Both the position numbers and the translations under genes were made by a program. This document shows positions 37,701 through 48,889 of a stretch of 64,000 nt of DNA, piece by piece. Origin of the DNA: Burhinus oedicnemus (lineage: Eukaryota > Chordata > Aves > Charadriiformes > Burhinidae); assembly GCA_008921705.1 (NCBI GenBank), contig VFFE01009205.1, positions 2,478,229 to 2,542,228 on the forward strand. Reading direction: 5' to 3'. The first letter of the stretch is position 1; each line of letters starts with the position of its first letter. The notes under the pieces are model-generated. The model made no database searches. It saw only the letters and a list, made by a program, of their open reading frames with translations, and had not been told where the DNA came from.

Positions 37701-39841
37701 AATGATGATGAATTTTCCTGTTTTCTATTCAGATTATTTAATTTTGTGTGATTAACATGTTACTACTGTGAAATATATTTACTCTTTCAATAGTATGCTT
37801 TTCTTCATCAAGAAAAGTACTCATGTATGTGTGAGGATTCCATCAGGAATTCCTAACAGTATTTCCTCAAAATTTCAACTTTGCATATATATGTGCGTAC
37901 ACACACACACTTTGAAATGTCTTGCAGAAGGCATTGTTGAGTACCCTGAATAAGGTCTAGTTTTTCTAATATATATAGATTAAAAAAATAATAATCTTAG
38001 GAATTCTTCTGCAAGGTACTGAACAATGTCTTTTTACATTTTGTGCCCTTATCCTGAATTATTTAGTGGCTTAGTCATGTGGTGGGAGGTTGGCTTGTTT
38101 TACTGCAGAGGACGCAGTTCCCCATGAGAGAGATTAGAAGAAATAATTTTTATTTACTTCTTAGAACTGTATATCTGCTTGTGCCAATTGAAAAATGTAT
38201 GCCTCAAATTGCATACATGAATCTATTTTCCTAAGCTTTCAGTTCTTCCAAGATTAATTTTATTAAGCTAGACAATAATATTATAGTTTATAAACATTTT
38301 ATAAATGTTTGTACAGTATTATGCTGTAAAATACGGGTAGATTCAAAGGTGCATGGTAGACCTTTGCAAAACAAGTCATAAATGCGTAGGGCTCTTTATT
38401 TTTAAGGCATTAGTGAGCACATAATCTAAATACTCTAATGTGTTTTTGAAGTGATTCTGTCTCTGTTAAGGTTTAATAATTCATAGTCCTTACTACTCTT
38501 GTCTAATAAATACAAGTATTATTACTATTATTAAAAAATAATAAACTAGAAATTCACAACAACATCGAAACTGACATATAAATTAACCAATGAAGACCAC
38601 TTTCTGGTCTTCCAGGATTATTATTTTTTAATCATCTTTGTGTATTACAGTCAGTGCTCCCATTGACGTCAAGTATTACACTCCATAGTAGTGATCTGAG
38701 TCCTCTATTACTCATAAAAAAAAAAAAAATCAGTGTCCAAGCTGTTGAAACAATTATCCCACTAAAGAAGCTTCCTATGTTCCCAAAGAATCTTTTAAAA
38801 GGTGGTTGATAGGAAAGCAAACAAAGACAGTTTCACATGCTCGTGGAATGCCACAGAACTGGCAGGGATATTAACAGCTCAGCATGATTCATTTGTCCTT
38901 CTTGAGTGCTCCAAATCCATCACTCCACGTGACAAAATTCACATTTTTATTGGATTTCCACTTCTTGGAGAAAAACTGCATTTCCATTTTTAACAGATTT
39001 TCAGCTTACAGAATAAGACTTAAATTTTTTTGTTATTTCCAATCTCCTAGCAATTCTGCACAGACAATGTAAAGCTTATTAGTTTATTTTTGTAACAGTC
39101 TGTATATGCACAAGAATGCAGGTTGCTGAGCAAAGGGAAAGAGGTCTAATTAACCAGACAGTTAATTACTAGGACAACACCGATCTTTTCTTTGGAGCAG
39201 TAACATTTACATAATACAGCAGTTCCAATTTTTGGTCTGAAAGAAATAGTGCAGGCTCTCTATTAAATGGTGGAGCTGGAGGGGCACATCCTAAACTCAT
39301 TTTCATCAAGGTAGAAAGGAGTTTTATAAATAGTTGAGTAAAATCTGCATCAGATACGAACACTTATGGTTACTATTGGGATGTATTTACCAGGTAGACA
39401 GAGGTTTATTGCTAAAGCTATCAAAAGCAGTCTATGCTAATAAATATGTAGTTTTGTTCAGTGAAATAAAATGTTCTGGTCCTTTGACTCTTTCCAAACA
39501 AAGATTTAGTCTTTAAACCCACAAGCAGCACAGTTAAGACAGTAAAAATCTGTTAGACCTGTTCTGATCCAGTAGAACTCAGCCCTGAAGAATGCCTATA
39601 CAACCCAAGGGGTACTTGCCTCAGAAAATTATTGACTCTTAATTTGGCTGCTTCTTTGTCTGGAAGGGGATGTAGGAAAGAAACATATTTTGCTGTCTAA
39701 ATTGAGGTGTCTAGTCTAGGGTCCTTCCATAATCAATAAAAAGCAGCGGGTGCATTGCTAAAACAAACATACGCTACCATGAGGAAGAAGTGGAAGAGAA
39801 ATGCAGTGACGGATTATGCTTGCTTAGGATAGTACAAACTG

Positions 39842-39842
<1 letters not shown>
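34709..39842. other. Non-coding stretch, no gene recognised
   Basis: Very AT-rich DNA. Short ORFs (none above 87 codons) show nothing recognisable. It contains an A/C-rich tract (37612-37672), a short (CA)n at about 37899-37910 and a small palindrome (aaacattttataaatgttt) near 38292-38310. Confidence 0.6.
37612..37672. repeat. A/C-rich simple tract
   Basis: AACC and CAAA motifs dominate, ending in a caaacaaacaaaaccc-like patch. It is the complementary-strand type of the G/T tracts. Confidence 0.7.

Positions 39843-39881
<39 letters not shown>
39843..39881. repeat. T39 homopolymer
   Basis: Thirty-nine consecutive T bases. On the minus strand this would be an A39 run, but the sequence that would precede such a tail (39882 onward, read in reverse) shows no gene or SINE that I recognise. 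Length calls in such a run are unreliable. Confidence 0.9.
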
Positions 39882-39886
<5 letters not shown>

Positions 39887-42800
39887 CTGTCTGTACAGGT
39901 TAAGAGAGTCTGGACAACTAATCAGGTTTAGTTACCTAGATTATCAGTCCTTAGAGTGAGCTAACTTAAGTCATCTCTTTAGGAGCAACAAGTTGTTATT
40001 TCCACCCGACTGCCTAGGCAATTGAGTTTGGTGGAAGAGCTACAATTCTTCCTCCTGCTCTGTGCTGATCATGATAAGATTGCACAGACAGTAACTGTTC
40101 TGCTGGTCTGGTCAAACAGGAGCTTGAGCTGTCCTTGATGGCTGTATTTCCTCTGTCCTGCCAAGTTAAGGATGAGGAAAAGCTTGCATTTAGGAGCCAT
40201 GACTGTTAAGTGGGTTTGGCACCCACGCTCCTAAGGAGGGCATCAACTTGTGTTTTCAATTTCAAAGTAAGAATTGCTCCTGTCTCCCTTTCTCCCTCTG
40301 TTTCTGTAAGAAACACGTCTGAGTGATAGTATCCCTTACAGGTGCACATGATGAAATCTGTAGTCTTCAGCCCCTCCTTTTTGTGTTTTTGGTTTTCTCC
40401 ACATTGACCAGATCTTAGCCTGAACCTAACATTTTGATTCTGACCCCCAATCCCATAGTGTCCAAAAGAGGTTTGTTCAGGTAGTCTAGTTTGCAACCTT
40501 CTCTAGTAGGAGCTATGTTATAATTCCCCTAAAATTTATTTCTATTCACATATTGCTTCTCACAGTTAGGTACTCTTTATGCAAATTCTAGTGGGCATAC
40601 TCGTCAGCTGAAGCTGCTCGTGCTAAACATGCTGTTGCCCCTGTTCTACAAGACACTCCTGACTCTAAGCAGGTTTGATTCCATATATTTCTAACCTCAT
40701 TTACATCTCAATAGTATCACACCCCATGTGTTTGCACATTCCTTTTGTTGAGGCTTGTCATCTGGATGCTACCTTTTATCCCACCTCAAGCTTTTACATA
40801 GGAATACTTGTTGTCATCTTGTGATCTACTGAGCATTAATATTCTGCAAGGCACTATGGGGGTTGTGCTTCACTGAGCACGTTTTCACCTGAAAGCAGTT
40901 TTTTAATATAAACATTTGCTTAATATTCTGTACATTTAGAGTGTTTTATCTGCATTGGTGCTTTACTGAAAGTAATTTAAATTCAATGGGAACTGATTAT
41001 GCATAAAGAATCAACCTCTTTCATAGTATTTTTAATAACATACATATAGATTATAAAACTTATATGCCTGGTTGGAAGAACATTTTGTGTGTATAAATCC
41101 ACATTCAAGCATTTCATCTATTTCTACATGGACACTGGATTGTATATTAAAGGGACTCTTCTGCACAGTATTGTGTTGTGCAGCTTTTAAAAGTTTAATT
41201 ATGAGGCATCCTTTGCATAATAATTCTTTTTATTGTAATGGTAAGCTATTAAAATAAATAGTGTCTCACAGAGGAACTATTTTAGCTCTTTGCAGCTGGA
41301 ATAAACAAGTAGTTTGGAGAGAGAGACATAACCCTTGCAGTCTTTGAATTGTTTTGTTGTGATGGCAGTCTGATCTCACAGGTCTTTCAGAACATACCAG
41401 CCCTTGCTGGTTTTGAATTAAAGCTGTGTGGAAGGGAGTTGCTGTGGATGGCTTGCACATTTGGGTTGCATTTGCCTCATGAGGCTTATAGATGATCACT
41501 GTAAACTGTTCATCTATTTTTCCTCCACCCCACTTAGATTAGGTACAGCTCTTAGGATAGAATAACTTAAACTCTGAAGACATCTTTCAGTTCCTGTTGA
41601 CTATGGATATAGCCTGGATAATTAAACTGGACACCTAAAGCATCTACAGGGCTGAAATAAAATAACATGAATCACAAATGGGTACTTGTCCTACCTTGTG
41701 TGGTCTTGGGCTGCAGTCCTAAACGTGGACTGCTATCTGGGATTCCTAGGTAAATAGCTTGTTCTTCAGGTATGGTGAGACCTCCAGAATCTCTGTATTT
41801 CAAGTTACATTTTTGGCTCTCAGAGCTTTTGAAAATAATGTAAAGGTAATACAGGTTTTAGTATCTAAATTGTAAACATTTGAAGTTTGAAACTTGAGAT
41901 TCTCTTTGTCTCAGCTTTCACCCATGTGAGGTAGAGTTAATAAATACTTAAATACTTTAGACAGAAGTGTATTATTAATGTTCATTTATAATTAATGTTC
42001 ACACAGTTTTTGAAGATTTAAAGTGACATACAACTGCTAAATATCACAATCATGGTAGCTCTGCTAATGAAAAAGGATTACTTGAACAACAGAAAAAACT
42101 GTTTTTTATCCTTTCATTGTACATTTTCATGACTGCAAATTTTAAGGAGTTTATTTTAATGCTGTCCCAGTTGCCTGGTATCTTTGGACTAATGTGTTAA
42201 ATTACAGTGGTTGATTTCATAGCATTCTGAACATGTATTTATTTAGAAATAGACTGATGTCCTACTCAACTGATATAAAACTTGTGAGATGTGTCTGTGT
42301 TGTGCACTTTTGAGGTAGATATCTGGTACTGACAACCCCATGATAAATTATGTCACCGTGTGATAAATCACAGAGTCGATGCAAAACATTGTTTTGCAAT
42401 TCATGTTTGCTATCACTGTATCTTTTTCCTGTAGATTTGAAGTTTAATCTCCAAGCAACCTCTAAAAATGGTCAGTCTAACAGTTCCTTCATATTCTCAA
42501 AGCATGAAATCTCTTCCTGCAGCTAGATGTGCGGGAAAGTCAATGCTTTTTTCAGTGACAGTGACAATGTAGAGGAGACCATGCCTCACACTTTCCACTG
42601 TTTCTTTAACAGTAGATGTAGCAGACCAATAATGGGCTTCTGTAGAGCTAATAAAATAGGTGTTCAGCTTATACTGAATTTTAATTTTTCTCTTCAAATT
42701 TTGCAAGTACTCTGTATAGACTATTATTAGTTAGCTGTTATATCTAGTGCATTCTTAAAGCTGGTAAAATGTGTTAGTGCATTTTTTCCCCTTCTACCTT

Positions 42801-44664
42801 GTAACTACTTTATAATTGTATTGGATGCAGATTCTACTTCTAGGTAGATCTATTTGCTAGTAGTGTCAATAGTAAATTTTGAAGTTCTTATAATATTTAG
42901 GTGGGAATGAAGGATCCTTTGAAAATACCAGACTCTATTACTTAGTTTGTGAACTATGTTCTGCTCTGGTTTCAAGCAACCCAAATGAATGGCAGAGATA
43001 TAAGAGTAATGGAGTTCAAACTTCAGCAGTTTGTGTACATCTCAGAAAAAGGAAGCTTTATAATGACTTATTAAACTCTTGGTTTTGGTACTGTGTTCTC
43101 ATTCTGTATACAACTGTGATGGTTAGCAAATAAAAAACCAACAACACTATATGCTTATGAATGCCATAAATTTCAGGTTGAATAACTTGCAAAGGTATAG
43201 CATATGTCAATATCCCAAACAGGTCAAAATATAGTGTTTCAATAAGGCTTGAATGAACAACTGTCACTTTATTCTGTCACTGCCTATTGGTCAATAACTA
43301 CCTTGTTTTTCTGTTTGCCTCTCCATCAGTATGACTTCTATTTCAATAGATGGGACTTAAAAACATATTAATGTACTCAGCTTTGAGTACACTGAAGTGG
43401 ATCAGCTACGATTCTTCATATGTTAATGTTAGTCCATGCACTTGTGGAGGTTATTTTTTCTTTCCTTTTCCCCCTTCTTTTGTAAAGGAAACAAGTTGGT
43501 CAATAGTTATGTAAACTGAATTATATGTTTTGATCAAGTAATAGTCTATTGCTTTAAAAATACATTCCTGGTTTGGTTTTGGCATTCTTTCTCCTTTGAT
43601 ATATTGTTATCCTGTCACAAATAATTACCTTGTTGTCTTACTTAGATGGAAACTGTTCAACTGTAGCGCAAAGTAGAAAAGGTGTATTTTCAGTCCAAGT
43701 GAACACTGAAGGTGCTCTTCTGCACAGCATTACCAAAGAAACTCTGGTGAGGACAAGGGCAGTGCATAGTTTCTCTTGCACCACTAGTAGTTCTTGGTGA
43801 GTTGCTGAAATAAGAGGATTAAGCCAAGAAAGCGGTTTTAGTTTTACATTTAGGTTTGAAAAGCAAGCAAATTCTGGGCTCTGTATGCAGGAGCTTTGAA
43901 TTGAACAGCACTGGACTTTCTGCAGATTCATTTGCATGTGTTTTCCTCATGCTGAGTTCAAGAGACCTTCTTCTCCTCTGAACAAAAAGTCAGAGGAGGA
44001 ATTGAAAATGTATTTGCTTGAGTCTAATCCAGAATTCTATTAGAAATTTGGGGGTTTTGCTTGTCTTTTAAGACTCAGCAGATTCAGATATGCTCTTTGT
44101 GTATCAAGAGATCTTTCTTATTTGTTTGCTCTCTAAGCAGTCCTAACATAGCGCTGACTAGATTAAAAGTTGTAGCTAGAGTCATTATGCAAATAGTGAC
44201 AAATAACAGCAAAAATATGAAACTGCTCATCTCTGGGAAAAAAACAGATTTGTTGAGAAGCTCCTATTATCTACTCTTTACTGTTATTTATACTACAGCC
44301 ATTAGCTATTTTTGTTTCATATGGTAGTGTTGGCTGAAAATGAATTTAATATTAATCTTTATTGCCCTGGGCACAAATGGCATAATATTCAAAAATGTGA
44401 GAAAACACCACACAAAGTGTAAATAAAAGAAACCTTTTATGCTGCAGCAGAGGAAGAATGTAATTGTGTAAATGGAATGACACTCATTTTCTTGCCTGTA
44501 ACAAGGTCCTCCACGTTTCAGATACGAACATACATAAAATAATTTTCTGATCAAAAAAAAAAGTACCCGGAGCTATGCCTGGATTCATGCAATCATTTAT
44601 GTGAATCCATAGGTTCAGTCCTGGATAGAAGGTTTTTACATAAAGCTTTCTTCACTCAGAAGAA
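39882..44664. other. Non-coding stretch, no gene recognised
   Basis: AT-rich, with ORFs up to 99 codons (43638-43937 minus) and no recognisable domain. A small perfect hairpin lies at 42380-42398. The part around 42330-42410 is of mixed composition and might be conserved non-coding DNA. Nothing else is identified. Confidence 0.55.
42380..42398. repeat. Perfect 8-bp inverted repeat with 3-nt loop
   Basis: tgcaaaac, att, gttttgca. The surrounding bases also contain tgataaat twice at short spacing (about 42341 and 42361). Such short palindromes can be binding sites, but this can arise by chance in 64 kb. Confidence 0.7.
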
Positions 44665-44761
44665 ATTTCCTATTTTCTGGTGGAAAGGAAACGACCTGTA
44701 GCTTCTGGCTTCCTATTTCCTATTGTCTGGTGGAAATGAAACGACCTGTAGCTTCTGGCTT
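44665..44761. repeat. 50-bp tandem duplication, near-identical
   Basis: Bases 44665-44711 and 44715-44761 match at a constant offset of 50, sharing gaaacgacctgtagcttctg and nearly all flanking bases; only a few substitutions are visible (for example ttttctgg versus ttgtctgg, aaaggaa versus aaatgaa). The low divergence suggests a fairly recent duplication. Confidence 0.93.
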
Positions 44762-44929
44762 TGCTGGTGATAATGTACTGACAGGCTGTTCAGACAACCA
44801 CTGTAGGTAGTTCTGCTCCAGTATCCATATTTTGTCACTTGTTGTATCTTGCAGTCTACAGTATGTTTGACGGATCTACATGTATTACGCTATTGATTAC
44901 AGAACCTACTGCAACTCACCAGTGTATAG

Positions 44930-45065
44930 GAGAATGAGATTTACTGAGGCTATTGGCCTTTTCACATTAACTGCTTGTTTTGCTAATTAATTTGCATAGC
45001 TTCCTTCAATATTTCCATGACAATTGCAAACCTAATTATTGCATTTCACCATGATTAAATGTAGG
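44930..45065. promoter_or_regulatory. Candidate conserved enhancer-like block
   Basis: The block packs several homeodomain and POU-type words: TAATTA next to ATTTGCAT (in tgctaattaatttgcat, 44981-44997), then attgcaaa, cctaattattgcattt (about 45031-45046) and gattaaat. Clusters like this are common in vertebrate conserved non-coding elements. I see the motifs directly; conservation and function are inferred. AT-rich DNA gives some of these by chance. Confidence 0.3.
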
Positions 45066-45559
45066 GTCTGTTTCTTATAAAGTACCTTGTCTAATTTCAA
45101 GGGAGGAATTCAGTTCAATATAATCCAATTGTCTTCTCAAAATGATGGCTTAAGAGTTGTTGAATGTTCACGGCTGTATATATCAGATCCAGCCATTACT
45201 TAATGCAGACACTTGATATAATTTGGTGACCTAAATGGTTATTTGTGTAGTGTTGCCAAAAAATAGCTTTGAACTAAGGATCGTTTGATGGATTAACCTT
45301 TCTATTTAGCTTAAAGATATGGCTTTCTCTAGAGAAAATATTTAGCTCTTTCCTTTTCATCCTGAGAGAGCACCAGTTGGAAGTCACTATTTTTCTAAAA
45401 GAAATGCAACTAAGCTTCATTCTCAAGGCTTACATCTGCTTTTTGTGACAAGGAACAAATTCCATTCTCAATATAGATCCGGAGTGATATTGCTGAAGAC
45501 ACAAACTAATGACCACAAAAGGTTGTTTTGTGAACTGGTGGTGAGAAGCAAAACCTGAC

Positions 45560-45790
45560 CATCAGACTTCAGGTAACATGCAGATGCATGCCTGTATTTC
45601 ATGAATATTATTTCCGTGTATGAGCAGGGAATTCATGAATGGATGATGCCAAATAGCTTATTATTCATGACTATGACATGAATTAGCTTGACCTCCAAAC
45701 ACAGTTGTTTGCACAAACTTAATGCGTGTTCACAGATGCTTGCGACCTGATTAATATGCTAAGCCCATGAGCATAATGCACGTATGGACT
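45560..45790. promoter_or_regulatory. Candidate conserved enhancer-like block with repeated TTCATGAAT words
   Basis: Within about 100 bp there are tttcatgaatatt (about 45597), aattcatgaat (about 45630), ttattcatga (45661) and acatgaatta (about 45676), followed by taatatgctaa and agcataatgcac octamer-like words near 45750-45780. The recurring ATGAAT core suggests clustered binding sites. Function and conservation are inferred only. Confidence 0.3.
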
Positions 45791-47299
45791 ATCATGTGTA
45801 GAGAAAACTGTAGTAAAAACTCAGTAAAAACTGCCTAATTTCTTCCTTTTGCTACAGGGAAGTGACAGTGTTTTAATTTAGTTTCAGCTTTGGTTACAAT
45901 ATAAGCTTCGCGCAAGGACCTGATGAGGTGGGCTTGTTTTTAATAGTGTTTTAGGTGTGTGTTGTTTAGGATTCAATATAACAAATGTTGCCAGCTTGGT
46001 GTTTTTTCCTTTTTAGCAAGTGGTTAATGATTTCGAGTTTGTTTGGAGAAGTAGGGTTTGCATTTCTTTTAAACTCTCTACATACAGCACAACTGAGAAT
46101 GCTGACACCTACGATAATATTTTAAAAGAGAAGAAGGAAAAATAAAATATTCATGTGTAGAGCCATGAACAAGTTCCAGTGTAACAAGTGAAAAGTAAAT
46201 ATTGCAATGTATAATCAGAAACTTGAATATTGTTTTATGAAAATGATATAGAAGGTGTGACCACACAAAGGGCTGTTTTTCTTACATTAGCTGGAAAACG
46301 TACTTTTTATTGCTTAATATCTTGGTTTTATGTATAAGAATTTGGTAAGATGAAATATTAAAGCATAAAACTGTCTTTAAGCCTATTATATGTCTACCAC
46401 AAATAATTTAAAAGATTAATATAAACTTCATCCTAAAAATCAACTCTGTTTCTTTGTCAATCCTAAAATAATCAGATCATATATGCTGTTTTGATATTTT
46501 GAGAGGACTTTTAAAATTAATTTATTTTAGTAGCAAAACAGCTAAAGATAGGAAGAAAAATGCTTGCATGCAGGAACTCCCACTAGAATGCACCACAGAG
46601 GCAGCACTTGTTGAACTCAGAAAAGAAAAAACATTGTGAATATTTCAAAACAAAACAGGGAAGATCGGCTTTTACAAAAATGAGGGAAATGAGATACAGG
46701 ACCAAATAAAATTTGTGGAGCCAATTTTCTACTGCTCAGGAGCATCACACAGTAGTTAGAGCAGACATGCTGCTTGAGCCTCTTTACATGTTAATATACT
46801 TTGACTGGAAAGGCTTTTTAGCTGCTACCATAGCAAACACTTTACTGAGACAAAAAAAAGCAGTTCAGATCTACAAAATTTATTCCATGACAGTGAAGGA
46901 GTTATAGGCTTAGAAACCAGGCTCTTTTTGGAAGCATGGTTAGGATATTGTGCCACTCCACACAATCACAGGTTGTAGAAAAGAAAGAAGTGTAGCATAT
47001 CCACTTATTTGCATCTGCTTAAGTGACATGGCATTGAAAATAGGAATAGACAGAGAAATAGCAATATTTGTGATTTCTGATTGGGTGTACAAGAAAATGA
47101 ATTTTGGAAAAAAAATACTTTTTACAAAATACAACAAAGGCTATGTATGCATACACTACCATATCTTTTAAGTGTATCTGTTTTCCATTAGAAGTCGTGC
47201 ATTTGTGTCCCTCTTCACCTTGTTGGAAAGAAATCTGCCATCTGAATTTTAACTGACTGAGACCACAGCACACTAGTGATTCAGAGGAAAATTGGAAGT
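45791..47299. other. Non-coding stretch, no gene recognised
   Basis: AT-rich DNA leading up to the gypsy-type fossil. I looked here for gag or protease sequence and for a flanking LTR and recognised none. Short ORFs only. Confidence 0.5.
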
Positions 47300-48345
47300 T
47301 TAAAAATTGTTATGCTGTACTTGGTACAGATGAGGGCTTGGTAAAAGGATATTATTTAAAATCAACTAGAGTAAAACCTAGGTACAATTTTACCAGAGGA
47401 ATTTGGAGAATTGGCTTATGAACTTAGGAGTCTGGTAGAAGGAACAGGCTTTCTCCACCTCAGCTGTTCCATCCCTGCTGACAGGGGCCCTGGAGCCACA
47501 GCAGAAAAAAATCATCCAACAGGGCACTTGGCTGAGAGGCTGTTTAAGTACAAAAGATTTTCTTACGGGGTGAACAGTGCACCTGCTGTATTTCAGAGAC
47601 AAACAGATGAGGTACAGCAAGAGGTAGAAGGTGTTGCCTGCTATTTGAATGATATACAAACACTTGGGGAAATTCAGAGGAGCATTTACAAAACATGGAG
47701 AAAGTTCTAAAGATACAGTTAGAGTTAGCAGCAGAATTCTGCCTCTTTTCAAAACAAGACTTCTTGTTTGTGGCACTGTATAACCCCGCAAAAGAGCAGA
47801 TAAGCATCATTAAACATGCAGTAATATCTAAGCGTGTCTGAGCTTAAGTTGTACGTTTACTATGGAAATTTCCTCTGAATGTATCTATGTGAGTCAGTCT
47901 GGTACCTGCCCTGTACCTGAAAAACAGAAAACCAGTTTGGAAAGGAAAGACTGAAGTTCTTGAGAAAACACTCAAGGCATTGAGTATTCCCAGGCTGTTT
48001 ACACATTTTTGTCTAGCCTTACCCATAGGGTGCAGGGGAATAGTGCTGTTTTGCTCAGAGCTGAGGCTGTTGCTTCACACAGTTTAATGATGGGAGTGAA
48101 CTCCCATAGTGCTGGTGTTCATAATTCTACTGGAGGTTGAGAGAAACTAAACGTGGAAAATGAGGCTTTAGGTATAATTTCATTTTCTTCAAAAAACACT
48201 GCTGAGAGTATTTGGCTTAGAGGAAGGTCTAACTACATAGAAAGGAGAACTAAGCGGAATACAGTTAAAATTTGGTTCTTTGTGATGTATCACTCTGAAA
48301 TTAGTTATAAAGTATCATCAAAAGCATATCATGATTTGTGCAGTA
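47300..48345 (+). mobile_element. Ty3/gypsy-type retrotransposon fossil (partial pol)
   Basis: A decayed internal fragment of a Ty3/gypsy-class LTR retrotransposon, comprising most of the reverse transcriptase and RNase H part of pol. Several conserved blocks follow one another in the right order and at about the right spacing: the catalytic box equivalent at 47641-47653 and an ERN block at 48139-48147 are about 165 codons apart, as in the family. No LTRs, gag, protease, integrase core or primer-binding site were recognised, so the insertion boundaries are unknown. Retroviral RTs are less likely, because the GVxSAPAxFQR block is the gypsy-type version. The density of stops and indels shows great age. 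Confidence 0.82.
47317..48341 (+). pseudogene. Gypsy-type pol remnant: RT plus RNase H, multiply disrupted
   Basis: The parent protein would copy element RNA to DNA and degrade the RNA strand. Order of blocks: an LGT...KG segment and KPRY (47317-47380), LAYELRSLVEG (about 47411-47443), LFKYKRFSYGVNSAPAVFQR (about 47539-47598), GVACYLNDI (about 47630-47656), EHLQNMEKVL in a shifted frame (from 47680), YYGNFL (from 47858), LKNRKPVWK in another frame (about 47910-47940), DGSELP (48089-48106), ERN (48139-48147), VENEAL (48153-48170), LRGRS (48216-48230) and EISYKVSSKAYHD (about 48297-48335). The first RT part, including the region that should carry the first catalytic Asp, appears shortened by roughly 40 codons. 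The YxDD box reads YLND. At least four frame changes and several stops occur. It is not functional as a polymerase. Confidence 0.8.
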
Positions 48346-48889
48346 TACAAGAAAATATGCAAAGGAAAATTCTATATATAAAATCCTTTTTCTAGATGCC
48401 TTCGTTATTGCAGCTATTGAAATTACTCTGTGACAAATTCTATTTTTTGCTTGCAAGTAATGTTCCATGTATATAATTGAACAGCACCTTCAGTACTCGC
48501 AGTTTCAAGACACTGGAGCTGATAATGAAGTATGTTGTCACATAACATAACCAGCATCAATGGTTTGTGAAAATAAAAGTGATGGGCTGCTTCTCAATTC
48601 TTAGGTTCAAACTAGGATGTAGAAGTTTGAGTGTGACTCTGAGATGGAAGCTATATATTTGTTTTTGTAGGGGGGAAAAAACCTAAAGCTAAGTATACCA
48701 ACGGTTAAAGTGTACTTTCAGTGGCTAGAAGAGGGGGCAGCCTGTGCTGAAAACATAACTGATGTGATTTATACCGTATCTGTCTCTTACCAGTTGCCCT
48801 GTGAGTTCACTGCAAGTAACTAATCGTTACAGTTCATATCTCTAACATTTTCATTTGCGAAATGTAAGCCAATTCAATGCTCCTTGGCA
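48346..48889. other. Non-coding stretch between two fossil elements
   Basis: If the gypsy-type element had continued, the integrase zinc finger would lie here, but I see no H-x-C-C pattern or other integrase motif. The sequence is AT-rich without recognisable content. Confidence 0.45.

Noticed and set aside
38292..38310. Hairpin aaacattttataaatgttt
   Set aside because: An 8-bp AT-only palindrome is expected by chance several times in a window of this composition.
47390..47810. Minus-strand ORFs of 133 and 88 codons over the gypsy-type fossil
   Set aside because: The recognisable RT and RNase H motifs are all on the plus strand; the minus frames have no family features.
47300..48345. Endogenous retrovirus rather than Ty3/gypsy element
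   Set aside because: The GVxSAPAxFQR and YLxDI arrangement is the gypsy-type form; no env, LTR or retroviral-type RT block was seen.
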